Notes under the pieces: model-generated
Database searches by the model: none
What the model saw: only the letters and a program-made list of their open reading frames with translations
Told to the model about the DNA's origin: nothing
In this document: positions 49,904 through 60,870 of the stretch, in pieces
Layout of the letters: every line of letters starts with the position of its first letter
Numbering within the stretch: the first letter of the stretch is position 1
Program-made: the position numbers and the translations under genes
Source of the DNA: Panorpa germanica
Lineage: Eukaryota; Arthropoda; Insecta; Mecoptera; Panorpidae
DNA: 64,000 bases
Assembly: GCA_963678705.1 (NCBI GenBank)
Contig: OY783204.1
Coordinates: 1,054,001 to 1,118,000, forward strand
Direction of reading: 5' to 3'

Positions 49904-50687
49904 CGTAAATTGTAATTAATCAAAGTGAGAAAATTTCCCGCTCATTTAGCAGTAAAGTGTCACTATCACAAAAAAGAACACATTACTTGGAATGTCACTA
50001 TCACAAAGGATCACCAAAGTAAAGAAAGTTCTCGCGCACGTAGCCACAAAGATAGATATAACGATAATATAATTTTTTCCGTGCTCTGAAATGCGACAGG
50101 ATGGAATGACATATCAGTTGGTTGTCAAATCTAATATCAAATACATATTGAGATTGCGTTCAGAATTTAACTTAAGATTTATAATTTAATTTGTCTTTAT
50201 TATTATTGATTTATCTTTCGATTTCTATATAGTCTTATTAAAAAAATAATCGGACAGAGTAACAACTTAAGTTAGCTAAAATAAAAAAATAATCGGACAG
50301 AGTAACAACTGAAGTTAGCTAAAATTGTGTTTATTTATGTACTATGTATTTTGAGACTATGCAATTTTGTCGCGTTCGCGATTCACTTTCACTTTTGTTG
50401 AGTTTCAGAACGCGATATTAGGTCCTCCAACGCGCACGCGAATTTGAACTTTATGCAGCGGTAATAAATTACAAATTGACTCTCCATTTTATTTAGAAAA
50501 CGTTTGTATGGGAAATAGAAAAATGCTGTTTTGAGGATTTTCCCGGCAATTATTCGAATTTTTCTCACCTTTTAAACCTTCCCTAGACCTCCACGAATAA
50601 TTCAAGACCAAGATAAGATAAATCCGTTCAGCCGTTCTCGAGTTTTAGCGAGACTAACGAACAGCAATTGATTTTTATATATATAGA
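49904..50687 (-). other. Helitron 5' non-coding region
   Basis: Leader between the 5' TC end and the Rep ATG. It contains a 42-43-bp direct tandem duplication (50241-50282 and 50284-50325, core ATCGGACAGAGTAACAACT). The terminal 60 bp read AACGAACAGCAATTG and GAGAACGGCTGAACGG. Confidence 0.75.
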
Positions 50688-51252
50688 TGTGTGGAAAACG
50701 AGAACTATCCAACTTCTTATGTGGGAAACAATACCCAATCCGCTAATCTGATGTGGAATCAAGGTACTCTTATTTAATTTAGGGCAAATGTCAATTCAAT
50801 TAATATTCAATTATGTAATATCTTAGTTACTTGTCAGGATGATAAAGAATCACATAATTTGTTTAATACATTTATTTAATAAAATAATAACGATGATAAT
50901 AATTCAATAAGGTTACAATATAAACGTTGGTATTTACTTTACAAATACAGAACAATGAATGAACAAACCATCTTAAGTTCTAGTTAATATATACTCAGTC
51001 CTACATTAGTTTTCAGCTAGATTTAATAGGTTTATTTTTATTACTTCTAAGAATACGTTTAGTTAATTTCGGTAAGCACATCCCCTCACGTATTCAATCA
51101 GTGGTTTAAAGTTGCACACATTATAATTGCTTTAACCTTTCACTAGGTTTCTGTTTAAAATATACCCTCAATAATCACACTATTTTACGACTTTTCTAGC
51201 TCGGGTGTTATAGTTACGCCTACTTTGTATGCTCGATTTATTTTTACAATCC

Positions 51253-51255
<3 letters not shown>
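50688..51255. other. Spacer between the Helitron and the array, nothing recognised
   Basis: AT-rich DNA without coding homology. Confidence 0.5.

Positions 51256-51299
<44 letters not shown>
51256..51299. repeat. (TA)n microsatellite
   Basis: TA dinucleotides at the truncated 5' side of the first array element. Confidence 0.9.
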
Positions 51300-51305
<6 letters not shown>

Positions 51306-54300
51306 TAAATTTCCCTGAATTTTTCTCTGAATTTCCGTGGAAAAACTTATTCTGGAAAAACTGAAAAATTCGAAAAAATACTTTTGCAAATATCTGACGA
51401 ACTAGAAAAGATAGAAAACTGAAATTTGGTATGTGCATTGAGATCATAATTGTGCACATTTGTCAATAGTTGGAAATTTAAAATTTGAATTCAGTAGCGC
51501 CGCGAATTTCTGGGGGCAATGTTAAAATAGAGTTAGGACGTTCAAATTTAATATGTAGGTTCGCTGTAGACAGTAATTAATGAAAAAAATAAACAGCCCT
51601 AAATTTCCAGTGGCGGCGGTAGTTGAGACAGTAAAAGCCAGATATATTGAAAAAGTAGTATTAAAACTTAGGGTATGTATTGAGACACTAATTGCGCATG
51701 TTTGCCAATAATTGGATTACCAAAATTTTTATTCAGTAGCGGCGTGATTTTTTGGGGGCATTGTCGCAACAGAACTAGAACGTTGATATTTGGAACGTTG
51801 GCCCTATATAGAGTGTCATTAAAGACAAACTATAGAAAACTGCAACTTTCCAGAGGCGGCGGGCGCTGGGGGCCAAAACCCAGAAATATGAAAAACTTGA
51901 CAAACTTGTGTAAAACTTTGACAAACTTGTTCAGTAGCGCAGGTATGTGGGGGGTACTAATGCTAAAATATAAATACAAAGCTGAAATTTAGTATGCAGA
52001 TATAGATTGACATATTAATAACGAAAATATAAAGAAACTACATTTTCTTATGTGTAGTATTGGAGAAGACGGTGATAAACCGAGTATAATAACCATGTAA
52101 GGGTACAACAATGATATTTTGCATGTAGAATACTAAATAGAAGAAAATAGTTGTCCATATGTTAGATATTCAAATTTAATCCAGTAGTAGAGATGGATTG
52201 ATATTTGGTGCGTTTGTAAGCAAAGTGCTACGAAATCGGACGGGAGGAAGAGGAGTAGAAAACTATGTATGTGCATATTTGCCATAATTGCGAAAAAAAA
52301 AATTAGCCTCAGTAGCAGCGCGAATTTGGGGCAAGTGATGGCAAGAACAGCTCCTTTTAATTGAACAGAGTTTAATTTTGAAATTTAGTATGTAGAGAGT
52401 CTCTATAAACGGTCATATATAAAAAGTAGTAAGAATATTTGGTACGAGCAAAATAAATTTCTATGACTAAAATTTGACAATTTTACTTCAGCAGCGAGGG
52501 TGAATGGGGAGACTAATATTATATCGTAAATATAAATATGAAAAATAGAATGTAGGTTTACAGTGAAATAATTATGTAAATGAATGGCTGTAGTATCGAA
52601 TTGGATTTGTGAATGTAATTGGAATTGGAGTGTCAGCGAGGCGGGTGGAGGCGCTAGGGGTCAGTACACTAAGTAGTGGTGTTACTTGAAGTAGTGGCGG
52701 TAGAAGGTAGCTGCGCTGCAAGAGATGAGTCGTTGTGCTTGAAATGTGGATAACGGTGTAGAGGGATTAAATTCAAAGTGCAGGAACGGGAACGATAAGG
52801 GCTAGAGTAGTAAGTAGCGGAGGGCGCTGGGGTTAGGGATGATTATGAACGTGGAGCTGAGCACGGTTAAAAGCAGAAATTAATTAGGTTTACATGCATT
52901 TATCTTATCGAGCCATTATTTTAAAATGAAATTTGGTTAACAGTAAAGAATAAATTTTGAAAATTAATGTTTAGATATTGGTACACAGGGTGGTGGAAGT
53001 GCAGTAATCCTAATTAAGGAAAAGAAAATTAAAAATTAAAAATTTCCAGTGGCGGTGGGAGTTGAATCCCTAAAATCTAATAAAATTTAATAAAGAAAAT
53101 GTTGGTTTGGGATATATATAAATTTACTAATTGTGCATTATCGCCAATAATAAGAACGCCAAATTTATAATTCATTAGCGGCGCGAATTTATGGGGCATT
53201 GTAAGAATAGAGTAGGAATATTTAAATTTGGCAGGTAAGCTCTCTGTAGACTGTAACTTATAAAAAAAAAATAGGAAACCCTAAATTTCTTGTGGCGGCG
53301 GGAGTTCAGATCGTAAAATCTAGAAATATTGAATAAAGACAATTTTAACTTGCGATATGTGTAGATACATAATTGTAAATATTTGAAAACCACATATTTT
53401 ATTTAGTTGCGAAGCGATTTTTTTGGGGGTAATGTTAGAATAGAGTTCCAATGTTGAAATTTAGTATGTAGGCTCGCTGTAGACTGTTATTAAAGAGTAA
53501 ATATTAAAAATTCCAAATTTACAGTCAGACAGTAAAGGCCAGAAATATTAAATTAAGAAGATTGAAACTTGGGACATGTATTGAGATACTAATTGTCCAT
53601 ATTTATCAATAATTGTAATACTAAAATTTTTATTCAGTAGCGGCGCGAATTTTTGGGGACAATGTCGCAACAAAGCTAGAACGTTAAAATTTAAGACAAA
53701 CTATAGAAAACCACAAATTTCAAATAGTGGCAGGTGCCGTGGCCTAAAAACTGGAAATGTTAAATATATAGTGATGAAAGGCTATAATATAAAATACATG
53801 TTCCTAGATACAAACAAAATAGATCCCAGTGCTGAGATTAGACAAATTTGTTCAGTAGTGAAGGTATGTGGGGGGCACTAATGCTAAAATATAAATACAA
53901 AGTTAAAATTTGGTATGCAGATATAGATTGACATATTAATAACGAAAACAAAAAAAAACTACATTTTCTTAATTGTAACATTAGGTTTGTGGGGGGGGGG
54001 GGGTGTTATAAACCGAGTATAAAACCTATATAGAGGTACAACATTGATATTTTGCATGTAGAATATTAAATAGAAGCACAATAGTTCTCTATAAGTTAGA
54101 TATTCAAATTACATTCAGTAGCAGAATTGGATTGATTTTTGGTGTGTTTGTTGTGCTGCGAAATCGAACAGGAGTGAGAGGTATAGGGGGGAAATAGTTA
54201 ACAGCCTTAAATATCAAATTAAAAAAAAAGAAACTACGCATGTGCATATTTGCGAAAATAAATTTAACCTTAGTAACGGTGTGAAATTGGGGAAGTGGGG

Positions 54301-55420
54301 GCGGGAAAGGCTTATCTAAAGAGCTCAATTTTAAAACTTCGATCATTTATAAAAGTAGAGGTAGATAAAGGTTATAAGGTAGAAAGAATTGTTACGAGCA
54401 AAATAAATTGCTATGCCTAAAATTTGACAATTTTATTTCAGGAGCGGGAATTAATGGGGAGACTAATATTATATCGTAAATACAAATACGAAAATTAGAA
54501 CGTAAGATTTCAGTGCAGTTTTAATTATGTAAATGAATTGCTGTAATATCGATTTGGTAGTGCCTGATTGGTGCAGAGGGTGGCGCTGGGATTCAGTACT
54601 AAGTAACGGTGGTGTTAGAAGTAGTGGCCATAGATTAAAATGGCTCTGGAAGGTAACCTTGTTGCAGAATATGTGCTTTGTTGCTGGAAGTGTGGGCGGT
54701 GGTGCATGGGGATTAAATCGAAAGTGCAATAACGGGAAGGATGCAATGGAAGCGCAGGATTATTTAATGATTGGGCTAAAGCGGGGGCGATATGAAAGTG
54801 TCCTAATGAATGATGATGCTCAGGTGGGATGTGGTGTTGCAAGTGGGCACATTGTGGCAGAGGTACAGAGGAATACAATTGAAAGCGCGAGACCGATATT
54901 AAGCATGGAGCCAAGAGGTGATGATTGGTGTTTAGCGGCGGGGCAGTGTACATTATAATACTGTGCTTCATTAGGGTAAATGATAATTTTACGCAGGGAG
55001 GAGGAAGCGAAGAATTATTTAATTATACCGCTAAAGCGGGGGCGCTGTGAAAGAACTCTAAGGACGTACGATGCTCAGGGAAGAAGCGATGCAGAGTGCT
55101 GAAGCAAGGAGGCGCTTCATCGCGGAAGATTAGAGGAATCAAATTAAAAGTTCGGAAACGTAAGAGAGCATGGAGCCAAGAGGTGATGATTGGGGCTTAT
55201 GGGCGGGGGCACTGGAGACTGGTCAATACAGTGCTTTCTTATTTTCTTATTGTAAATGAAAGAATTATAACAAAATAGGGAAACATAAATTTAAAAAATG
55301 ATATATTTTAGCGAAAATTACTTAAAAATAATATTTTGCATTATTTTCAATTTATCAAATAACTTTTATTTATTCGCAAATATTATACACACGTCGCATT
55401 GCGAGGGGGCGAAGCGCTAG
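51300..55420 (+). mobile_element. Helitron-like array unit 1, 5'-truncated, internally amplified
   Basis: Starts inside the family consensus (TTTCCCTGAATTTTTCTCTG) and ends with hairpin CGTCGCATTGCGAG and CTAG (55417-55420). The interior is built of units of about 140-260 bp. Each has CAGTAGCGGCGCGAATTTTT or a variant, a G-run and AAT; these recur near 51491, 51735, 51933, 52165, 52309, 52483, 53172, 53404, 53634, 53852, 54115, 54256 and 54441. A larger direct duplication of about 1.9 kb relates 51.5-52.6 to 53.4-54.5 kb. No protein family is recognised. Confidence 0.8.
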
Positions 55421-56134
55421 TCTTATATTATAATGTCCCAGGTGTATATTTGTTTTCTTATATGTTTATATGTTTGGTTCGAATTTTATATGGCATCTCG
55501 AAAACGGCTCCAGGGAAGTTTTTAAAAATTTCCTATTTCGTACAGAAAAAAATTCTAAGACTTTTGGCGTCCTCGGATTTTTCCCTGAATTTCCTGAAAA
55601 CCCGTAATTTTGGAAAAACTGGAAAAAAGTGATCCCTTTTTTGCTGTATTACTTTTAAGTCATTAAAGATAGAAAGTTGAAATTTTGCATGTGTATTAAG
55701 GTATTTAATGTGGACATTTCTCAAAAATTAGAAATTCAAAAATTGAAAAAGGGGGGGGGTTCAAGAAATTCGGAGACCCGATAGGGAACTTTGGAGAAAG
55801 TTCATATTCTGGATTCTAGAATAATTAAGTATATTATTAATAAAAAAAATTCAAAATTTTATTTGGGGACACGGGGGCAGTATTTGCCGAAAGTAAGAAT
55901 TGTGCTAGAAAGTTGAAATTTTGTATATAGGCTAACCTTGGTAACTTATTTACGAATCGAAAAAAGAAATCCCAAATTTTGAAAAAAAGTTGGTCAAATA
56001 TCGCATAAATTGAAAATATTTTTAATTTTGATAAAAAAATATATTTTTTTAATCAATTTATATGTGTCAATGTATATGTGTGCGAGTTTATTATTTCAAA
56101 ATAAAGTTAAATATGAAATGTAATTACAAATTAT

Positions 56135-57952
56135 AGCCCGGTCAAATTAGACATTCGAAGTTACCTAAATTCCCACCAAGCTGAAAATCGGTAAGATTGT
56201 TTAAAATATCATTAAATACAAAATTTGAAAGTTCCTCATCTTTCCCCTGTAAGGAAAAATTTTTATTCAAGGTCAAAGGTCAAAAAATGAGTTTTTCGCG
56301 ATTTTCAGCAAAATGGTAAGTTTTATCATAAAAATACCTCAGACAAAAATTGTAGATCATAAAATTATCTACAAGAAATTTATTTATACTTTTTTTTCTA
56401 CGAGCCACTGTTTTTGAGATATAACGATTCAAAAAGTTGTAAAAGTTGTAATCGTCATAATATGCACACGTTTCCTCGCCACCTATGAGGTAGTGTACTT
56501 AGCGCGTTTTTTTTAACGTGGTTTCCCCAGTAGGCCTATTCCACGAGTCAGTTTTGATCCTGTTTAATTTGAAACTATTGAAAAATAATGGATATTAGCA
56601 GAGATTGAAAAGATAAAAGCAATTTAAGTTAAAAAAAAGTAGTGAAATTTAATCGTCCGAGTCGTAACTTTCAAAATCTTCTTCTTGTTCTTCTTCTTGA
56701 TCTTCTTGTTCTTATTCGTCTTGTTCTTGTTCTTCTTGTTCTTGTTCTTCTTGTTCTTCTTCATCTTCATCCTGAGTGCATGTAAACTGCGTTAATAGCG
56801 ATGTATCGCATGTTGCCTCGTTGGAATCAAACGGATCCTCTACTGTTGGTGATTCAATATTAGAGCACAACCGGCCTTGACAATGTGTACATGCCGGAGA
56901 ACAGAACAGTCCGACTTTTTTGCAACCACATTTAGCACTGCATCCCTTTTTGCAGTTGCAAAAAATCGAGTTCAGCAGTTTTTCCGGCGCAAGTGGAAGT
57001 AAAGTGTGCACTGGTTCTAATGAATTGTTGACCAACTTCCAACCCCGGTCTGTAGGGTCTAGCTGATAACCAAGCCACACTTGAACTTGGTAATATACCC
57101 TAAAAAGATGTTGATGAGCAGCAACTGAGGTTGGAGGAAGACAAGCTAATTGTACTTGTTTTTTACTTTTGGTGTTTTTAACGAAACATGCATATCTATA
57201 CTTATCTAAGCAGGTAGTTTTTTTAAGAGCTCCGTACAAAGAAAGAAGAAAGCGAATGCCGTTAGTAATAATTTCTTGTCGAGTAGAATTACTATTTTTA
57301 AAAACTTCAGCACATTCAATTAAATTTTGTTTCTCAAATAGTTTAAAAACTGTTATTTTACCCCTCCTGTAAAATGCAGATGTCGTATCACAGCCAGTTA
57401 TTGCGTGTAAAAATAGTACATGATTTTGACACTTTGCAAAAGTAGATAAACTTTTTGATGAATACATTTCCGATTGATGTTGAGCTTTTCCTGGTTTTAA
57501 GAAGAAAATAGTTTTTTTATGTATATTTTATATTAGTAGTGTTAGTTACAATGACCGATAGAAAAATATTTTAACATATATTACAACTATAGAGATGTAT
57601 ATATACGTGGCGTACTCATGCATATTATGACGATTACAACTTTTTGAATCGTTATATTTCAAAAACGGTGGCTCGTAGAGAAAAAAGTATTAATAAATTT
57701 TTTGTAGATAATTTTATGATCTACAATTTTTGTCTAAGGTATTTTTATGATAAAACTTACCGTTTTGCTGAAAATCGCGAAAAACTCATTTTTTTTACCT
57801 TTGACCTTGAATAACATTTTTTCCTTACAGGGGAAAGATGGGGATCTTTCAAATTTTGCTTTTAATGATATTTTAAACAATCTTACCGATTTTCAGCTTG
57901 GTGGGAATTTAGGTAACTTTACTCTTATTTTTTGGCCTAATTTGACCGGGCT
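56135..57952. mobile_element. Transposon with about 335-bp terminal inverted repeats
   Basis: Ends AGCCCGGTCAAATTAG... at 56135 and its complement at 57952. The inverted repeats run to about 56470 and from about 57615. Uninterrupted relatives (for example ACAAATTATTTTATTGG near 63590) show the empty site and give a duplication of ATTAT (56130-56134 and 57953-57957), or TTA if the repeat starts one base earlier. It carries one minus-strand cysteine-rich protein exon. Superfamily not recognised. Confidence 0.88.
56712..57490 (-). pseudogene. Cysteine-rich CXC-type protein exon of the long-TIR element
   Basis: A splice acceptor (TTAAAACCAG) at 57491-57492 opens the exon and no upstream exon is present. 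It reads LFLHAITGCDTTSAFYRRGK, then LPPTSVAAHQHLFRVYYQVQ, then a cysteine cluster CNCKKGCSAKCGCKKVGLFC followed by CTHCQGRLC, like tesmin/TSO1 CXC repeats, and a D/E/Q-rich tail. TAA at 56714-56712 interrupts the tail; the same frame continues acidic to a second stop at 56649. I recall similar uncharacterised proteins being abundant in insect genomes, but know no biochemical role. No DDE motif seen. Confidence 0.7.
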
Positions 57953-58019
57953 ATTATTTTATTGGATTCATATCATACACGCCAAAAAGACGTCGCTTTG
58001 CGACGGGGGTAAATTCTAG

Positions 58020-58510
58020 TAATAAATATAAAGCTGGCGTTGATACAATTGACCAAATGGTTCGGAGGTACACAAGTCAACGACGATCTTCGAGATGGCC
58101 AATGGCAATGTTCTTCAACATGCTAAACATTTCTTCACTTGCATCATATACTCATATAAAAATAAATATCTCATATAAAATAATAAAATGATTGCCCAAA
58201 AAACACACAAAACAGAACGTCGTCAATTTATGTGGACACTGAGTGAAGAACTGGCATTGCCAATGATTGAATCTCGCACAGCGAATCCGCAAGTAATTGC
58301 CGTTGAAAGTATTATAGGTCATGCAGTAGAGGAAACAGCCGAACCAAATCCTGGACCCGTAGTTCAGATAAGTGGAAAGATAAAACCGGAAGAAATAAAG
58401 TGACAGGATCTTGCCATGTATGCAATGCCTTACCAATAAAAAGACGACGAAAGACTCGCAAGAGCTGTGACAATTGTCACCAGCCAGTATGTGATGAGCA
58501 TAATTAATGT
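58020..58510 (+). pseudogene. piggyBac-like transposase C-terminal fragment
   Basis: Starts right after the array unit 2 end. It reads KAGVDTIDQMVRRYTSQRRSSRWPMAMFFNMLNISS (GVD-D-M---Y with RWP-A-F-N), then in shifted frames a terminal zinc-binding region (CHVCNALP, KSCDNCHQPVCDEH). These are the last aspartate block and RING-like cysteine domain of piggyBac transposases. Frameshifts and stops are present; the rest of the gene is absent. Confidence 0.75.
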
Positions 58511-58789
58511 CACTAATGATAAAAATTAGTTGCATGCATTTATAGAAACCATTTTTATTTTATTTTCTATGCTTTTTACTGTGGGTACCCGGGTACCACC
58601 CTGTCATTAACATAAGGGCTTAACCCTTAAAGTGTTAAAAAATGTATTAAACCTACAACATTTATGGGGATATAAATTGATTAATAAAATGTTATTTTTG
58701 TAAGTCAGATGCAAATAATTGTCTCAAAAGCTTTAATGATACCGCAGATTATTTATTGTTTATAAATAAATTATTTGATAGCGTGGATG
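58511..58789. other. Spacer, nothing recognised
   Basis: AT-rich sequence between the two transposase fragments; may contain the end of the piggyBac-like element. Confidence 0.4.
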
Positions 58790-59530
58790 GGGCACCAATT
58801 CAGCCCCCAATTGCCAGAAGAAAAACATGTTGAGGTGCGCCACTGCTAATTCCTAGCATTTAGAATTTTGGAACAACGAAGCTCTGCCTGTGTTAAGAAC
58901 TGTAAAATACCAAGGAAAAAATTATACTACACCATCAGTGAAAAATTTTATGACAATTCAAGGATTAAGGTGTGTATAACAATATTAAATACATGGCTCT
59001 TCGCAGCATTAACATTTTGAATGTTATTAAATATAATTGATTTGTTTCAGATACATCTGGAAACAACTGCAGCCAATTGGTTTTAAGGACCTTATTTATA
59101 GGAACTTTAATCAATCCAAATTGCAGAGCAGTTAAGGCATCGTATAAAAGTTTGATAGTAAACAATTTCATGTCTCCGTATTCTCCTGGAGCTAATTGCG
59201 AGAAGGATACATGTTTCGTCTTAAATAATTTAAGAGAATTTATAGAAGATGGTGACAAAATAACCGTGAAGGCACAAATGGTAGATGACAAATTGGAACT
59301 GCATCCAACTATCCTCACGTTCGCTCCGCCAAATAAAATTACTGAGCAAATTAATGCTTACATAGCGGGATATTTGGCTGAGATACTATTAAAAAAAAGG
59401 AAATGTTGCGAATGTCGCGGTAATTTGATATCAACAAACTTATTACGGCCCATCCTAATTCAGGAGCAAGCATATGGGCCTAAATGTTTAATTAATCCCA
59501 TCCTGTTTTTGTACATTACTACTTAGCATT
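58790..59530 (+). pseudogene. P-element-like transposase C-terminal fragment
   Basis: About 58860-58970 reads WNNEALPVLRTVKYQGKNYT, then SVKNFMTIQGLR, followed by a possible intron (GTGTGT...TTTCAG, about 58970-59050). Then YIWKQLQPIGFKDLIYRNFN and, in the frame 59077-59526, NPNCRAVKASYKSLIVNNFM, then INAYIAGYLAEILL and CCECRGNLIS. The order resembles the C-terminal region of P-element/THAP9-type transposases. The DDE core is not visible. Confidence 0.55.
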
Positions 59531-59876
59531 ATTATCAAATAAGGCAAACACATTACAAAAACTATGCGATGAAATGATTGCGATGAAAAGTGCTTGTTAA
59601 TAATAATGTTTTACAAGTAGAGTTTCTCAAATTATTTATCAAGCATTATCTACAAACGTGGCTTAAAAATGACGTGGGCAAATAAAGCCGTAAGAGGTTA
59701 AAGAAAAATGCAAAAGATGAAATAAGTAATGCAGCTTATAAATATTAAGAAAAATTTAAAAACAAAGCATCTAAAATAAAATGCATGAAACAATTAAAAT
59801 AAAAGTATATTGTAATTGTAATAAATATTGTTATGAAATAAATGTGTTGTACTAAAAATTGTGTAATTTATCATCA
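59531..59876. other. Spacer before array unit 3
   Basis: AT-rich, no recognised feature. An A-rich stretch with AATAAA words near 59685-59840 could be a 3' UTR remnant. Confidence 0.4.
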
Positions 59877-60870
59877 TCTTATATTATAATGTCCGAGGTG
59901 TATGTTTGTTTTCTTATATTCTTATATGTTTATATGTTTATATTCTTATATTCTTATATGTTTACGCGATTCGTATGGTAGCTCGAAAACGACTCCATGA
60001 AAGTTTTTGAAAATTGCCTATTTCGTAGAGAAAAAAATTCTAAGACTTTTGGCGTCCCCGGATTTTTCCCTGAATTTCCTGGAAACCCATAATTTTGGAA
60101 AAACTGGAAAAAAAGTGAGCCCTTTTTTGCTGTATTACTTTTAATTCGTAAAAGATAGACAGTTGAAATTTTGCATGTGTATTAAGGTATTCAATGCTGA
60201 CATTTCTCAAAAATTAGAAATTCAAAAATTTAAAAAGGGGGCGTTGACGAAATTCGGGGGCCCGGTAGGGAACTTTGGGGAAAGTTTATACTCTGGATTC
60301 TAGAATAATTAAGTATATTATTAATAAAAAAAAATTCAAAATTTCCAAATTTTATTGGGGGGCACGGGGGCAGTATTTGCCGAGAGTAAAAATTGTGCTA
60401 GAAAGTTGAAATTTTGTATATAGGCTAACCTTGGTAACTTATTTACGAATCGAAAAAAAAAATTCCAAATTTTGAAAAAAAGTTGGTCAAATAACGCATA
60501 AATTGAAAATATTTTTTATTTTGATAAAAAAAATATATTTTTTTAGTCAATTTATATGTGTTAATGTATATGTTCGCGAGTTTATTTATTATTTCAATTT
60601 AAAAATAGAACAGTTAAATATGAAATTTAAATACGAATTATTTTATTGGATTCAAATGATACACGCCAAAAAGACGTCGCTTTGCGACGGGGGTAAACTA
60701 TAGTAGAGTTAAATATGAATTGTAATTACGAATTATTTTATTGGATTCAAATATACACGCCAAAAAGACGCTTTACGACGGGGGTAAACTCTGGTGGAAT
60801 TAAAATTTTTACATGAAGTTCAAGCCACACACAAAAGACAGACGTCGCTTGCGACGGGGGTAAAAGCTAG
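59877..60870 (+). mobile_element. Helitron-like array unit 3, with stacked 3' ends
   Basis: TC at 59877-59878 (TCTTATATTATAATGTCCG) to CTAG 60867-60870, 994 bp. Three successive end-like blocks occur near 60675, 60770 and 60850, each with a GCGACG or TACGACG arm and GGGGGTAAA. Only the last has a perfect CGTCGC-GCGACG hairpin and CTAG. Confidence 0.85.

Larger units (their letters stand above)
45062..50687 (-). mobile_element. Autonomous-type Helitron, complete
   Basis: On minus the element begins TCTATATATATAAAAATC at 50687 and ends CTAG at 45065-45062. The flanking bases are A (50688) and T (45061), the classical A^T insertion without duplication. A hairpin (GGCAG...CTGCC, 45073-45090) precedes the end. 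It encodes a Rep-helicase interrupted by two short introns and one nonsense codon. Total 5626 bp. It transposes by rolling circle from a single-strand intermediate. Confidence 0.92.
55421..58019 (+). mobile_element. Helitron-like array unit 2, carrying a long-TIR transposon
   Basis: Begins TCTTATATTATAATGTCCCA directly after the CTAG of unit 1 and ends with hairpin CGTCGCTTTGCGACG, GGGGGTAAATT and CTAG (58016-58019). The element at 56135-57952 interrupts it. Without that insert it would be about 0.8 kb. Confidence 0.85.

Noticed and set aside
53990..54005. Long G homopolymer (about a dozen Gs)
   Set aside because: Likely simple slippage or assembly noise within the G-run repeat lattice; not a feature alone.
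54533..54971. Overlapping open frames of 141 and 118 codons on opposite strands
   Set aside because: They lie in the GC-richer end of a non-coding Helitron-like repeat, show no family motif and overlap antisense; composition explains them.
51300..55420. CRISPR-like regular repeats
   Set aside because: Spacing is irregular (140-260 bp), repeats are diverged and the context is eukaryotic transposon DNA.
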